Assembly (NCBI GenBank): GCA_009781325.1
Contig: WQYJ01000104.1
Span: 1-7,009 of the forward strand
DNA: 7,009 nucleotides
Source of the DNA: Propionibacteriaceae bacterium
Lineage (GTDB): Bacteria > Actinomycetota > Actinomycetes > Propionibacteriales > Propionibacteriaceae
Direction: 5' to 3'
Position 1 is the stretch's first letter. Each line of letters opens with the position of its first letter. The position numbers and the translations under genes were made by a program. This document shows, piece after piece, positions 1 to 7,009 of the stretch. The notes below the pieces were generated by a model that worked only from the letters and a program-made list of their open reading frames with translations, searched no databases and was not told where the DNA came from.

Positions 1-1574
1 CAGATTCAGTACGCCTGGTCGCCGCTCTCGGTCAAATCATCACCCACGTTCGCAGTTGCACTGCGACATGGATCATTCCTGCACCACCGGAGGTATGGGT
101 GCAGCGCTTCCGCACCAGCCTTGACTTCCTCATCGGTGATGAAGCACACACACCGATGGTTGCCCAGTTCCTCTCTGACTTCGCCCAGCGCAGGTTCGGG
201 ATCCAATCCCTGATCGAGGTGGAGTCCTTGCTGGCCCAGGTTTGGTCTGAGCAGACCTGGCGCGGTGCCTATCTGAACGGCGATCTAGGAATCGCTGAGT
301 TGGGAACAATGTCACAGGTCCCGCATAAGGTCATCATCGTGTGCGGAATCAACGCAGAATCCTTGGCACCCATCCTTGACTGCGACAACCTTGGCGGCAA
401 TAGTCCGGGCCAAGATCCGCGCCTGCAAGCACGCCAGGTGTTGTGCGATGCCTTGTTGTCTGCACGCAAGAAATTTGCCGTGATCTATTCCGATTCTGAC
501 CCTGTCAGCGCATATCGGCTTCCAACACCTACGTTTGTTGAGGATCTGCTCACGTGGGCGCATATGATGTCTCCCCCGCAACAGCCAATTAATACACTGA
601 TCCAGGAGCGCCCACCGAAAGAGACCCGGGCGGATCTGCCACGGATCACTAGGGGTGTTTACCTCACGCCAGCGCCCAGTGACGAAGTGGACATTGAGGA
701 TCTCTGTGACCTCTTCGTCAACCCCGCTGGGTATTGGCTGCGTAAAAATGCCGGTCTCACCTCATCGGTGCTTAGCCCGCCCGATCCTCTTCCCACCCAG
801 ATTCCGTTGTCGTTGAATGCATTGGATACCTGGCAGATCACCAATCGGATGGTGGGACTCCTGCTCCAAGACAAACCGCTGGATGCCATCCTAGAATCCG
901 AGCTTCGCCGCGGAGTTCTTCCCCCCTCACACCCAGGAGCGACTATCGCACAGGACTGTCTGGCCCAGGCCCGCGATATCGTCAACCAGGCTAAACCCTA
1001 TTCGACCCAGGAACTGTCTTGGCGTTGCCTTGATGTGCCATCAGACGAAGCACCAACCCTCACCGGACAGGTGTGCGTACGCGGAAATCGGGTTCTGGAG
1101 ATCATGGCTGGCCGCGTTGGACCGCGCCACCAGATCGCGGCATGGATCAAGATCCTCGCACTGAGTGCCGCCCATCCAGATCAGCATTGGGAAGCTGTTT
1201 TAATCGGCAAGAAGTCATCGGTGACTCTCAGTTCTCCCAACCGTGACGATGCTCTGTTCTATCTGAACTATCTTCGCCGCATCCACCAAACAGGCCTCGG
1301 CAGTGTCCTTCCGCTGCCGCCAGCTCCCAGCGCCCACCTTGGCAAAACCCTCGCTTTCGATTTGCGGCCCAACCTATGGAACCTGTCCAAGCTCCTCGAG
1401 AAAACTTGGGAGCAGGACCCCGCTTGGTCGCATATCTGGCCCACACATGAAGCTATGACTGCGGAACCAACCCACCAAGGTGATGCCTTGACCGGAACTG
1501 GTTTCCCTGATCGCTTCTCCACCCTGGCGTATGGCGTCTATGCACCGATGATCAGGCAAGGAGGTGGATCATGA
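1..1574 (+). CDS. recC: RecC, exodeoxyribonuclease V gamma subunit (3' part; start lies before the window)
   Basis: RecC is the scaffold of the RecBCD helicase-nuclease in the cytoplasm: it holds RecB and RecD, splits the DNA duplex and, in E. coli, recognises Chi. The frame is open from base 3 and gives 523 residues to the TGA at 1572-1574, about half of the usual 1,100-residue RecC, so the N-terminal half is missing. A GTG at 99 is internal: the sequence before it (RLVAALGQIITHVRS...) is good coding sequence in the same frame. Family-like segments are LGTMSQVPHKVIIVCGIN (300-353), the degenerate helicase-fold strand equivalent to FKVVCLLGMN of E. coli RecC; the DPRLQARQVLCDALLSAR helix with KKFAVIYS (about 411-491); and DLCDLFVNPAGYWLRK (about 696-743), the entry to the inactive nuclease-like C-terminal domain. 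No Walker A or nuclease DxK motif is present in this part, as expected for RecC. The stop overlaps the recB start. Identity is inferred from these motifs and from the adjoining recB and recD. Confidence 0.93.
   Translation, partial: DSVRLVAALGQIITHVRSCTATWIIPAPPEVWVQRFRTSLDFLIGDEAHTPMVAQFLSDFAQRRFGIQSLIEVESLLAQVWSEQTWRGAYLNGDLGIAELGTMSQVPHKVIIVCGINAESLAPILDCDNLGGNSPGQDPRLQARQVLCDALLSARKKFAVIYSDSDPVSAYRLPTPTFVEDLLTWAHMMSPPQQPINTLIQERPPKETRADLPRITRGVYLTPAPSDEVDIEDLCDLFVNPAGYWLRKNAGLTSSVLSPPDPLPTQIPLSLNALDTWQITNRMVGLLLQDKPLDAILESELRRGVLPPSHPGATIAQDCLAQARDIVNQAKPYSTQELSWRCLDVPSDEAPTLTGQVCVRGNRVLEIMAGRVGPRHQIAAWIKILALSAAHPDQHWEAVLIGKKSSVTLSSPNRDDALFYLNYLRRIHQTGLGSVLPLPPAPSAHLGKTLAFDLRPNLWNLSKLLEKTWEQDPAWSHIWPTHEAMTAEPTHQGDALTGTGFPDRFSTLAYGVYAPMIRQGGGS
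1558..1566 (+). promoter_or_regulatory. Strong Shine-Dalgarno of recB inside the recC 3' end
   Basis: AAGGAGGTG is complementary over nine bases to the usual bacterial 16S rRNA 3' tail. Its core ends 5 bases before the ATG at 1571. It lies in the last codons of recC (Gln-Gly-Gly) and fixes the recB start at 1571. Together with the ATGA overlap it should allow both coupled re-initiation and independent ribosome loading on recB. Confidence 0.85.
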
Positions 1575-4500
1575 TTGATCCCCTGCCGCTCCCCGGTGAA
1601 ACCCTCATCATCGAAGCCAGTGCCGGAACCGGAAAAACCTGGGAATTGTCCATGCTTGCAGCACGGTTCCTGATCGAAACTGAGATCACTGTGTCGCAGA
1701 TGGCCATGGTGACCTTCTCGGTTGCCTCTGCAACGGAATTGCGTACGCGAACACTGGCACGACTACACGAAGCCGCTGATTTGCTGAGCCGAAACACCCC
1801 ACCTGGTGAAGAACTCTCCCAGTTATGGACCTGCGATGAGACCCTCCGAGCGCAAAGACTCCAACGTATCCACGTTGCCATCGAGGATTTCGATCTGGCA
1901 GTTATCACCACCACTCATGGTTTCTGTGACCGCCTTCTATCCGGGCTTGGGATTCTGTGTGACCATGACCGCTCTGACAAGCTTCGGCCCAACCTTTCTG
2001 ATCTGTGGGATCAGGAAGCATCCGACCACTATCTGCGCTTAAGCATGGGCCAACAACCGCCCTTCTCCTTCCACGATACACAGGCATGGAAAAAGATCGC
2101 ACTCCAGGCTCCTGGAGTCCCGGTGACCCCGCCGGACACTCCCCAAGCGACGTTCATCGAATCAGTACGGTCCATGGTTGACCAACGAAAGAGACAGGCT
2201 GGGTGGTATACCTTCGATGACATGCTCCTTCGATGCAGGGATGCACTCACAAACCCGAAAACTGGGCCACAAGCTCGTCAACAACTGAGCAAACTCTTCC
2301 CCGTGGTTTTGGTGGACGAGTTCCAAGACACAGACCCGATCCAGTGGGAGATTCTCTACTCAGGTTTTGTCTCAGCTTCAACTGTTGTCCTCATCGGCGA
2401 CCCCAAACAATCCATCTATGGTTTTCGCGGTGCTGACGTCGGCTCCTACCTGCAGGCCACCCAGGTGGGCACAATCAAGCGTCTGCACCAAAACTTCCGC
2501 AGCCGCCCAGCGGTGGTCGAAGCTGTGGGGAACCTGTTCAAGGATGCAGAACTCGGAGATGCCCGCATCAAGGTAATGCCGGTGAACTCCTCGAACACGA
2601 CCCCATCGCTGAGCTTTAGCCATCAAGTGCCGTGGGAGGATCCTGTCCGCATCAGAATCCACAAGGCGAAAGAACCCCTGAGCGCTGACCAAGCCCGAAC
2701 CGCAATCAATGAGGATTTAGCCGATGACCTCATCAGTCTCCTGCAGCATTCACCGCTCTACCGATCCCACCCAGGAGCCGAACCTCGGCGGCTGGAACCC
2801 AGTGACATTGCCATTCTTGTGTCAAGAAACCAACGCGGAAAAGAAATCCTCGACACTCTTTCACACCGAGGCATTCCTGCAGTTTTCACCGGAACCGATC
2901 CGGTCTTCCTCACACCGGCAGCACAGTCGTGGCTGATATTCCTGCGGGCCCTAGAATCGGAAACACCGGCTTCACTGCGCGCCGCCAGTCTCACCGATCT
3001 CATTGGCTGGGACTTAGATCACCTTGTCACCGCCAATTCTGATGAATTCTCTCAACTAGTGTCACAGATGCGGCACCTGCGCACACTCCTGGATGACCAT
3101 GGAGCCAGCAGTGTTTTCGAATGGTTGTGTGACCACACAGATCTGGAAGCCCGCCTCGGACAACACAGCAATACCTTCACCGATCTGCGCCACTTGGCAG
3201 CGATGATCTCCTCGATGGATGATCGGTTTATCTCCCCCTTAGAGTGGCTGCAGACTCGCTTAGCATCTCTAAGTTCCCGCGAAGACACCTCTCGCCGTCT
3301 GCCAACCACATCCGGTGCTGTAGCCATCATGACTATTCACCAGGCCAAGGGTTTGGAGTTTCCCGTTGTCTACCTTCCTGATCTCGCAGATTTCTTCACC
3401 TCAACCACAAAACAGCCGCAGGTCATCCGCGACGAATCCGGGAACCGGTTGATAGATCTAGGTCTGGGAAGTTCCCCTTCCAGTTCAGAAGAAGCAGGTG
3501 AGTCCCTGCGTACTTGTTATGTTGGGCTGACCAGGGCCACCACCCATGCTGTGACATGGTGGGTTCCGACCAAGAAGAATCTGGCTTCCTCTGCTCTGCA
3601 GAGGCTGTTATTCCGCACTACTGATTCCCCGCCTGCGTCGGTGAGCTACACAGGCACTGATCCTTCGAGCTTGGAGCTGCCGGGTGTCACTGTAGAACTC
3701 ATGACAGATATCCATACCTGTGATTGCCCTAGTGATCCGCCAATAACTCTGCCACAGAATCCAGTGCATGAGTCAGGGGGCCTCCACCAGAACCCACGAA
3801 GCCCAGTGCTGAGTCGTCCTATTGATCCAACATGGCGGCGAACCTCATTCTCCGCGCTGACCGCCAGTGCCCACGAAGGACTACCCCTGGTCAGTGAGGA
3901 ACCCGACACCAATCTCGTCGAGGCAGACCCTGAACTCGATCAACTCTCCCCCATGGCTGACCTGCCAGGAGGGGTCAGCTTCGGTTCCCTGGTGCATTCC
4001 ATTTTTGAATATGCGAATCTCGCTGATGAGGATCTCACCGATGTGATTTCTCGGACCATGGATGCCACTGGTTTCACCGGCTTCACTGCACAAGACCTGC
4101 ACTCCGCGCTCCTACCCGGGCTACTAACACCGCTGGGGCCGCTGGCAGACAATGTCTGTCTGGCTGAGATCCCAGCGAGAGACCAGATGGCGGAGATGGG
4201 ATTCGAATTGCCGCTGTCCCACACCGATCACGGGGCAACACTTGACTCTATTTCGGCCCTGCTTGCCCGTTACATACCTTCTGATCACCCTCTGGGTGCC
4301 TATCCCCAGCATTTAGCATCCGATCTCGACCCTCGGGCTCTGCGCGGCTACCTCACAGGGTCGATAGATGTTGTCCTGCGTGTCAATGGTCGGTATCTGA
4401 TCGTGGATTACAAAACCAATCGTTTGGCGCCGATGGATGTCCGGCTAACCTTGGGCCATTACACATCTGCGCCTATGGCTAAGGCGATGATCGATTCCCA

Positions 4501-4735
4501 TTATGTTCTCCAAGCACTGCTCTACAACGTGGCCCTGCATCGATTCCTGCGATTCAGATTGCAAGGATACGATCCCAAGCTCCATCTTGGCGGAATGGTG
4601 TACCTCTTTGTGCGCGGAATGGCTGGACCAGATACACCGGTTCGGGATGGCACACCCTGCGGGGTTTTCGGATGGAACCCACCATCGCAACTCATTGAAG
4701 AGCTCTCGGATCTGCTGTCGGGGGTGAGGCCATGA
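1571..4735 (+). CDS. recB: RecB, exodeoxyribonuclease V beta subunit (helicase-nuclease)
   Basis: RecB is the 3'-to-5' SF1A motor and the only nuclease of RecBCD; in E. coli it also loads RecA after Chi. The 1054-residue protein is complete and close to the mycobacterial length (E. coli 1180). Helicase motifs in order: Walker A EASAGTGKT (15-23, Lys22); motif Ia VTFSVASATELR (47-58); THGFCDRLL (115-123); motif II VDEFQDTD (248-255); motif III GDPKQSIYGFRGAD (276-289); motif IV LHQNFRSRP (305-313); motif V IMTIHQAKGLEFPVV (586-600); motif VI YVGLTRA (650-656). A variable, proline-rich linker (roughly 670-800, including WRRTSFSALT) leads to the C-terminal nuclease domain. There GSLVHSIFE contains His809, GSIDVV contains Asp933, and VDYKTN contains Asp946 and Lys948; these match E. 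coli His956, Asp1067, Asp1080 and Lys1082. The ATG overlaps the recC stop by 4 bp behind a strong ribosome site, and the stop overlaps the recD start by 4 bp. No frameshift or missing key residue was seen, so an active motor and nuclease are expected. Confidence 0.97.
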   Translation: MIDPLPLPGETLIIEASAGTGKTWELSMLAARFLIETEITVSQMAMVTFSVASATELRTRTLARLHEAADLLSRNTPPGEELSQLWTCDETLRAQRLQRIHVAIEDFDLAVITTTHGFCDRLLSGLGILCDHDRSDKLRPNLSDLWDQEASDHYLRLSMGQQPPFSFHDTQAWKKIALQAPGVPVTPPDTPQATFIESVRSMVDQRKRQAGWYTFDDMLLRCRDALTNPKTGPQARQQLSKLFPVVLVDEFQDTDPIQWEILYSGFVSASTVVLIGDPKQSIYGFRGADVGSYLQATQVGTIKRLHQNFRSRPAVVEAVGNLFKDAELGDARIKVMPVNSSNTTPSLSFSHQVPWEDPVRIRIHKAKEPLSADQARTAINEDLADDLISLLQHSPLYRSHPGAEPRRLEPSDIAILVSRNQRGKEILDTLSHRGIPAVFTGTDPVFLTPAAQSWLIFLRALESETPASLRAASLTDLIGWDLDHLVTANSDEFSQLVSQMRHLRTLLDDHGASSVFEWLCDHTDLEARLGQHSNTFTDLRHLAAMISSMDDRFISPLEWLQTRLASLSSREDTSRRLPTTSGAVAIMTIHQAKGLEFPVVYLPDLADFFTSTTKQPQVIRDESGNRLIDLGLGSSPSSSEEAGESLRTCYVGLTRATTHAVTWWVPTKKNLASSALQRLLFRTTDSPPASVSYTGTDPSSLELPGVTVELMTDIHTCDCPSDPPITLPQNPVHESGGLHQNPRSPVLSRPIDPTWRRTSFSALTASAHEGLPLVSEEPDTNLVEADPELDQLSPMADLPGGVSFGSLVHSIFEYANLADEDLTDVISRTMDATGFTGFTAQDLHSALLPGLLTPLGPLADNVCLAEIPARDQMAEMGFELPLSHTDHGATLDSISALLARYIPSDHPLGAYPQHLASDLDPRALRGYLTGSIDVVLRVNGRYLIVDYKTNRLAPMDVRLTLGHYTSAPMAKAMIDSHYVLQALLYNVALHRFLRFRLQGYDPKLHLGGMVYLFVRGMAGPDTPVRDGTPCGVFGWNPPSQLIEELSDLLSGVRP
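4720..4727 (+). promoter_or_regulatory. Weaker Shine-Dalgarno of recD inside the recB 3' end
   Basis: GGGGGTGA differs from the ideal GGAGGTGA by one A-to-G change, which could still pair as a G-U wobble with 16S rRNA. The GGGGGT part ends 6 bases before the ATG at 4732. It supports that start, which sits in an ATGA overlap with the recB stop. It is clearly weaker than the site before recB, so recD translation probably relies more on coupling to recB. Confidence 0.6.
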
Positions 4736-6450
4736 CCCTTCTGACAGCCCTGGAAGACCGCGGAATCCTCTCAGCGGCGACCATCAGACTCGCACGTCAT
4801 CTGGGATACCTCTATGCCGAGGAAAACGACCTTGTCATTGCCAGCGCAGCAGCCGCTATCACTGCTCTGAGTGCTGGATCTGTGTGCTTTGAACTTGATC
4901 ACCCCGAACAGCTTCATAGTGACCAGGGGTGTGAAGACCCCCTCCCCTGGCCGCCTCCTGATGAATGGCTCACCGCCCTTCGCGCCTCCCCACTGGTTTC
5001 AACCGAACCATCGGCTCGTGATAAGCCGCTCATCCTTGACCAATCCTCGGTTTATCTCACTCGATCCTGGGCAGAACAAGATGGAATCCTGACGTGGATC
5101 AAACAGCGGTTGACGACCACTGTGCCCTATGAAGAATCTCACCTTGCGGTGTATTTCACCGGTTCCTTTGAGCTAGCTCTCGATGCTGCACGCCTGGCAG
5201 CTTCCTCCAGGTTCAGTGTCATTGGCGGCGGTCCCGGTACGGGCAAGACCACCATTGTGGCCCGGATACTTGCCGGGATGGCACATGGGCGAACCATCCC
5301 GCTGCGCGTCATACTTGCGGCCCCAACGGGGCGAGCCGCTGCATGTCTGGAACAGGCGGTGGCAGAAAACCTGGCGGTCTGTGAAACTCTCGACGCCGCC
5401 AATTTCAGTCTTCACCGGACCCAGGGAACCATCCATAGGATTCTTGGACTCAAACCCTGGGGCGGAGCCGATCATGATTCCTCTCGTCCACTACCAGCCG
5501 ATGTCATTGTGGTGGATGAGGCTTCTATGCTCTCTCTGCACCTGATGGCTCAACTTCTAGATGCCGTCGCTGAATCGACCCAGGTCATTCTTCTCGGTGA
5601 TCCTGACCAACTCGCATCGGTCGAAGCAGGAGCAGTATTGGGTGACCTCGTCAGCGAAGAATCACCTGTCCCGGTGGCACGTTTGTCCCACACCTATCGA
5701 TTCGGTGGAGCCATCGCAGACTTGGCGCAGGCAATCCGAATCGGAGACACACAGTCAGCTCTGTCGATCATGAAGCAGGAAACCCCGCAAATCGAATGGA
5801 TTGCCGCAGATGCTGGTTCTGCCACTCCCGGCGAACTTGCCCGCCTGCGTCACGATATGACCACCCAAGGCTTAGCGCTGCTAGAGATGGGCCGTCATGG
5901 TCAGTCATTAGAAGCCTTGGAGACACTGGAGTCACACCGATTGCTACTTGCCCATCGCCATGGTCTGTCCGGGGTGAGTTACTGGACAGCACTGATACGC
6001 CAATGGCTCTGTGATGAGACCCACGAAGTTCTGCCTCATCACTGGTACCCAGGTATGCCCGTACTCATCACTGCTAATGACCGTCTGATGGATGTCTATA
6101 ACGGTGATTCCGGGGTCATCATCTCAGATCAGGGCAGCCTCCGATTAGCTATCCCCGATACACAGGGGGTCCGCCTGCTTGCTCCCGACATGATTACCTC
6201 CCTCGAACCGCTGTATGCGTCAACTATTCACAAAGCCCAAGGCAGTCAGTACGAGCGGGTCAGCCTCATTCTTCCGAGGTCCTCCACTGCACTGCTGAGC
6301 CGCGAGCTCTTCTACACCGGTGTGACCCGAGCGAAGTCCTTCCTGCGAATCATTGGAACCGAGGAAGCGATCCGCCACGCCATCACCACTGAAGCATTAC
6401 GAGCATCCGGGCTTAGTCAAAAGTTGGCTGACCATACCAGGCGAAAATGA
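4732..6450 (+). CDS. recD: RecD, exodeoxyribonuclease V alpha subunit (5'-to-3' helicase)
   Basis: RecD is the SF1B motor of RecBCD and moves on the 5'-ended strand, giving the complex its bipolar, fast unwinding. The complete 572-residue protein is close to mycobacterial RecD and slightly shorter than E. coli RecD (608). The N-terminal part (about 1-110) matches the RecD domain that docks on the complex, including an SAGSVCFEL segment. Motor motifs in order: Walker A GGGPGTGKTT (165-174, Lys172); motif Ia AAPTGRAAA (196-204); GTIHRILG (232-239); motif II VVDEASML (260-267); motif III LGDPDQLASVEAGAVLGDL (288-306); motif IV YRFGG (322-326); NDRLMDVYNGDSG (449-461); motif V TIHKAQGSQ (498-506); motif VI FYTGVTRAK (527-535). 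GDPDQLASVEAGAVLGD is near-identical to E. coli RecD and distinguishes it from RecB-type motors. It is the last gene of the recCBD operon. Its final 38 bp, including the TGA at 6448-6450, overlap the 3' end of convergent nudC. No broken motif was seen. Confidence 0.97.
   Translation: MTLLTALEDRGILSAATIRLARHLGYLYAEENDLVIASAAAAITALSAGSVCFELDHPEQLHSDQGCEDPLPWPPPDEWLTALRASPLVSTEPSARDKPLILDQSSVYLTRSWAEQDGILTWIKQRLTTTVPYEESHLAVYFTGSFELALDAARLAASSRFSVIGGGPGTGKTTIVARILAGMAHGRTIPLRVILAAPTGRAAACLEQAVAENLAVCETLDAANFSLHRTQGTIHRILGLKPWGGADHDSSRPLPADVIVVDEASMLSLHLMAQLLDAVAESTQVILLGDPDQLASVEAGAVLGDLVSEESPVPVARLSHTYRFGGAIADLAQAIRIGDTQSALSIMKQETPQIEWIAADAGSATPGELARLRHDMTTQGLALLEMGRHGQSLEALETLESHRLLLAHRHGLSGVSYWTALIRQWLCDETHEVLPHHWYPGMPVLITANDRLMDVYNGDSGVIISDQGSLRLAIPDTQGVRLLAPDMITSLEPLYASTIHKAQGSQYERVSLILPRSSTALLSRELFYTGVTRAKSFLRIIGTEEAIRHAITTEALRASGLSQKLADHTRRK
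6413..6450. other. Tail-to-tail coding overlap of recD (+) and nudC (-)
   Basis: These 38 bp are read on both strands: they encode the last eleven residues of RecD (SGLSQKLADHTRRK region) and its TGA at 6448-6450 on the + strand, and the last residues of NudC (FAWYGQPTFD) with its TAA at 6415-6413 on the - strand. There is no intergenic DNA, and I saw no GC-rich hairpin followed by a T-run here. Any transcription end for either gene must lie inside the neighbouring coding sequence or use a factor such as Rho. Confidence 0.85.
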
Positions 6451-7009
6451 GCCGATGACCAATGGAGCCAGCCGGAGGCACGGTGATTTCCTTGCTCTGG
6501 ACGGCTGCGCGTAAGTCTTCGCGGGAGAACCATCGGGCATCTTCGATCTCTTCACCATCGACAGCGATTTCACCAGCTTGAGCCTTAGCCGTGAAACCGA
6601 TCATCAGAGATCGAGGCAGGGGCCACGGTTGACTTCCCGCGTACTCGATGTCAGTCAGGCTGAGACTGACCTCCTCAGCGACTTCTCTGATCACCGCCTG
6701 TTCCAGGGATTCTCCTGCCTCCACGAAACCGGCAAACAGGGCATACCGGTTCTCCATCCAACCCTGATGATGACCCAAAACGATTCGATCCTGATCATCA
6801 GTCACGGCAACAATGATGGCTGGGTCTGTTCGAGGAAACTGCTGGGTTGAACAGGATTCGCAGAATCGTGCACTGCCGAGCATATCTACGTGTGTTAATT
6901 GCCCGCATTGGGGACAATAACGATGATGAGCATGGTATTGAACCAGTGCTGATCCGCGTAACACCAGTTGGACCTCGCGATCGGGCAATTGCGAGACCAC
7001 AGCCCGCAG
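6413..7009 (-). CDS. nudC: NADH pyrophosphatase, Nudix family (3' part; start lies beyond the window)
   Basis: NudC hydrolyses NADH/NAD+ to the nicotinamide mononucleotide plus AMP, and in E. coli also removes NAD caps from RNA. The frame stays open to the window edge at 7009, giving 198 residues; full NudC proteins are about 260-310, so roughly 60-115 N-terminal residues are missing. A GTG at 7000-6998 is an in-frame internal codon, not a convincing start. Numbering from that GTG: a four-Cys zinc site (Cys29, Cys32, Cys47, Cys50; RYCPQCG and FCESC, bases 6851-6916); the Nudix box from Gly91 to Leu113 (bases 6662-6730) with Glu97, Arg105, Glu106, Glu109 and Glu110 all present; and the NAD(H)-specific signature SQPWPLPRSLM (123-133), which separates NudC from other Nudix enzymes. 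Glu151 in GEEIEDARW matches E. coli Glu219. The residue normally Gly near the box end is Ser112. The gene converges on recD and overlaps it by 38 bp; its promoter is outside the window. Confidence 0.95.
   Translation of the reverse strand: MRAVVSQLPDREVQLVLRGSALVQYHAHHRYCPQCGQLTHVDMLGSARFCESCSTQQFPRTDPAIIVAVTDDQDRIVLGHHQGWMENRYALFAGFVEAGESLEQAVIREVAEEVSLSLTDIEYAGSQPWPLPRSLMIGFTAKAQAGEIAVDGEEIEDARWFSREDLRAAVQSKEITVPPAGSIGHRLIFAWYGQPTFD

Noticed and set aside
99..101. GTG at 99 as the start of recC
   Set aside because: The frame is open upstream to base 3 with RecC-like sequence, and the protein from this GTG would lack over half of RecC. It is an internal valine codon; the gene is cut by the window edge.
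659..985. 108-codon open frame on the - strand within recC, and a similar 104-codon frame at 2378-2692 opposite recB
   Set aside because: Both are antisense to well-supported coding sequence and show no recognisable motif or convincing ribosome site.
1552..1914. 120-codon open frame on the - strand across the recC/recB junction
   Set aside because: It lies opposite the conserved RecB Walker A and motif Ia region, has no recognisable domain, and is composed of low-complexity Ser/Arg/Val sequence typical of a shadow frame.
3690..3960. Cys-x-Cys (HTCDCPSD) in the RecB linker as a possible metal or iron-sulfur site
   Set aside because: Only two nearby cysteines are present; the four-Cys pattern of AddB/AdnA-type iron-sulfur nuclease domains is absent, and RecB nuclease domains do not carry such a cluster. 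It is most likely an incidental feature of a variable linker.
5183..5545. 120-codon open frame on the + strand within recD
   Set aside because: It overlaps the RecD Walker A to motif II region in another frame, with no family resemblance; RecD is clearly the coding frame here.
6998..7000. GTG at 7000 (- strand) as the start of nudC
   Set aside because: The frame continues to the window edge, and NudC proteins have an N-terminal domain before the zinc site. The start almost certainly lies outside the window.
1..7009. E. coli-type Chi octamers (GCTGGTGG) as regulatory sites for the encoded enzyme
   Set aside because: Reading both strands by eye I found none. The Chi sequence of this organism is unknown and the Chi-reading half of RecC is mostly outside the window, so nothing can be concluded.

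Overview
The window is almost entirely protein-coding and carries the 3' half of recC, then complete recB and recD on the + strand, followed by the convergent 3' part of nudC on the - strand. Together the first three genes encode the RecBCD (exonuclease V) helicase-nuclease, which processes double-strand DNA ends. The fourth encodes an NAD(H)-pyrophosphatase of the Nudix family.

The uninterrupted recC-recB-recD order matches the mycobacterial arrangement (E. coli has ptrA between recC and recB). The protein lengths also match (RecB 1054 aa, RecD 572 aa), as do the wording of several motifs, the moderately GC-rich composition (mid-50s percent by eye, not counted) and the strong actinobacterial-type Shine-Dalgarno before recB. 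These point to an actinobacterium with a modest GC content. A Propionibacteriaceae or Actinomycetales member is plausible, but the sequence alone does not settle the genus.

Layout: 1-1574 recC (N-terminal half lies outside the window); 1571-4735 recB; 4732-6450 recD; 6413-7009 nudC (N-terminal part lies outside the window, past 7009). Both junctions inside the rec operon are 4-bp ATGA stop/start overlaps, so the three subunits are translationally coupled. recD and nudC overlap tail-to-tail by 38 bp, so there is no intergenic space and no stand-alone terminator. No stretch over 300 bases lacks a gene. No promoters, RNA genes, mobile elements or CRISPR arrays were seen; the promoters of both transcription units must lie outside the window.

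How the genes work together: RecB supplies a 3'-to-5' SF1A motor and the single nuclease domain; RecD supplies the 5'-to-3' SF1B motor; RecC is the catalytically dead scaffold that splits the duplex and, in E. coli, reads Chi. All motor and nuclease residues that I could place are intact, so an active enzyme is expected. nudC is a metabolic/RNA-processing neighbour with no evident functional link. I did not find a previously undescribed system; the points worth a second look are the gene overlaps, an altered Nudix-box residue, and the presence of RecBCD next to nudC in an actinobacterial background.
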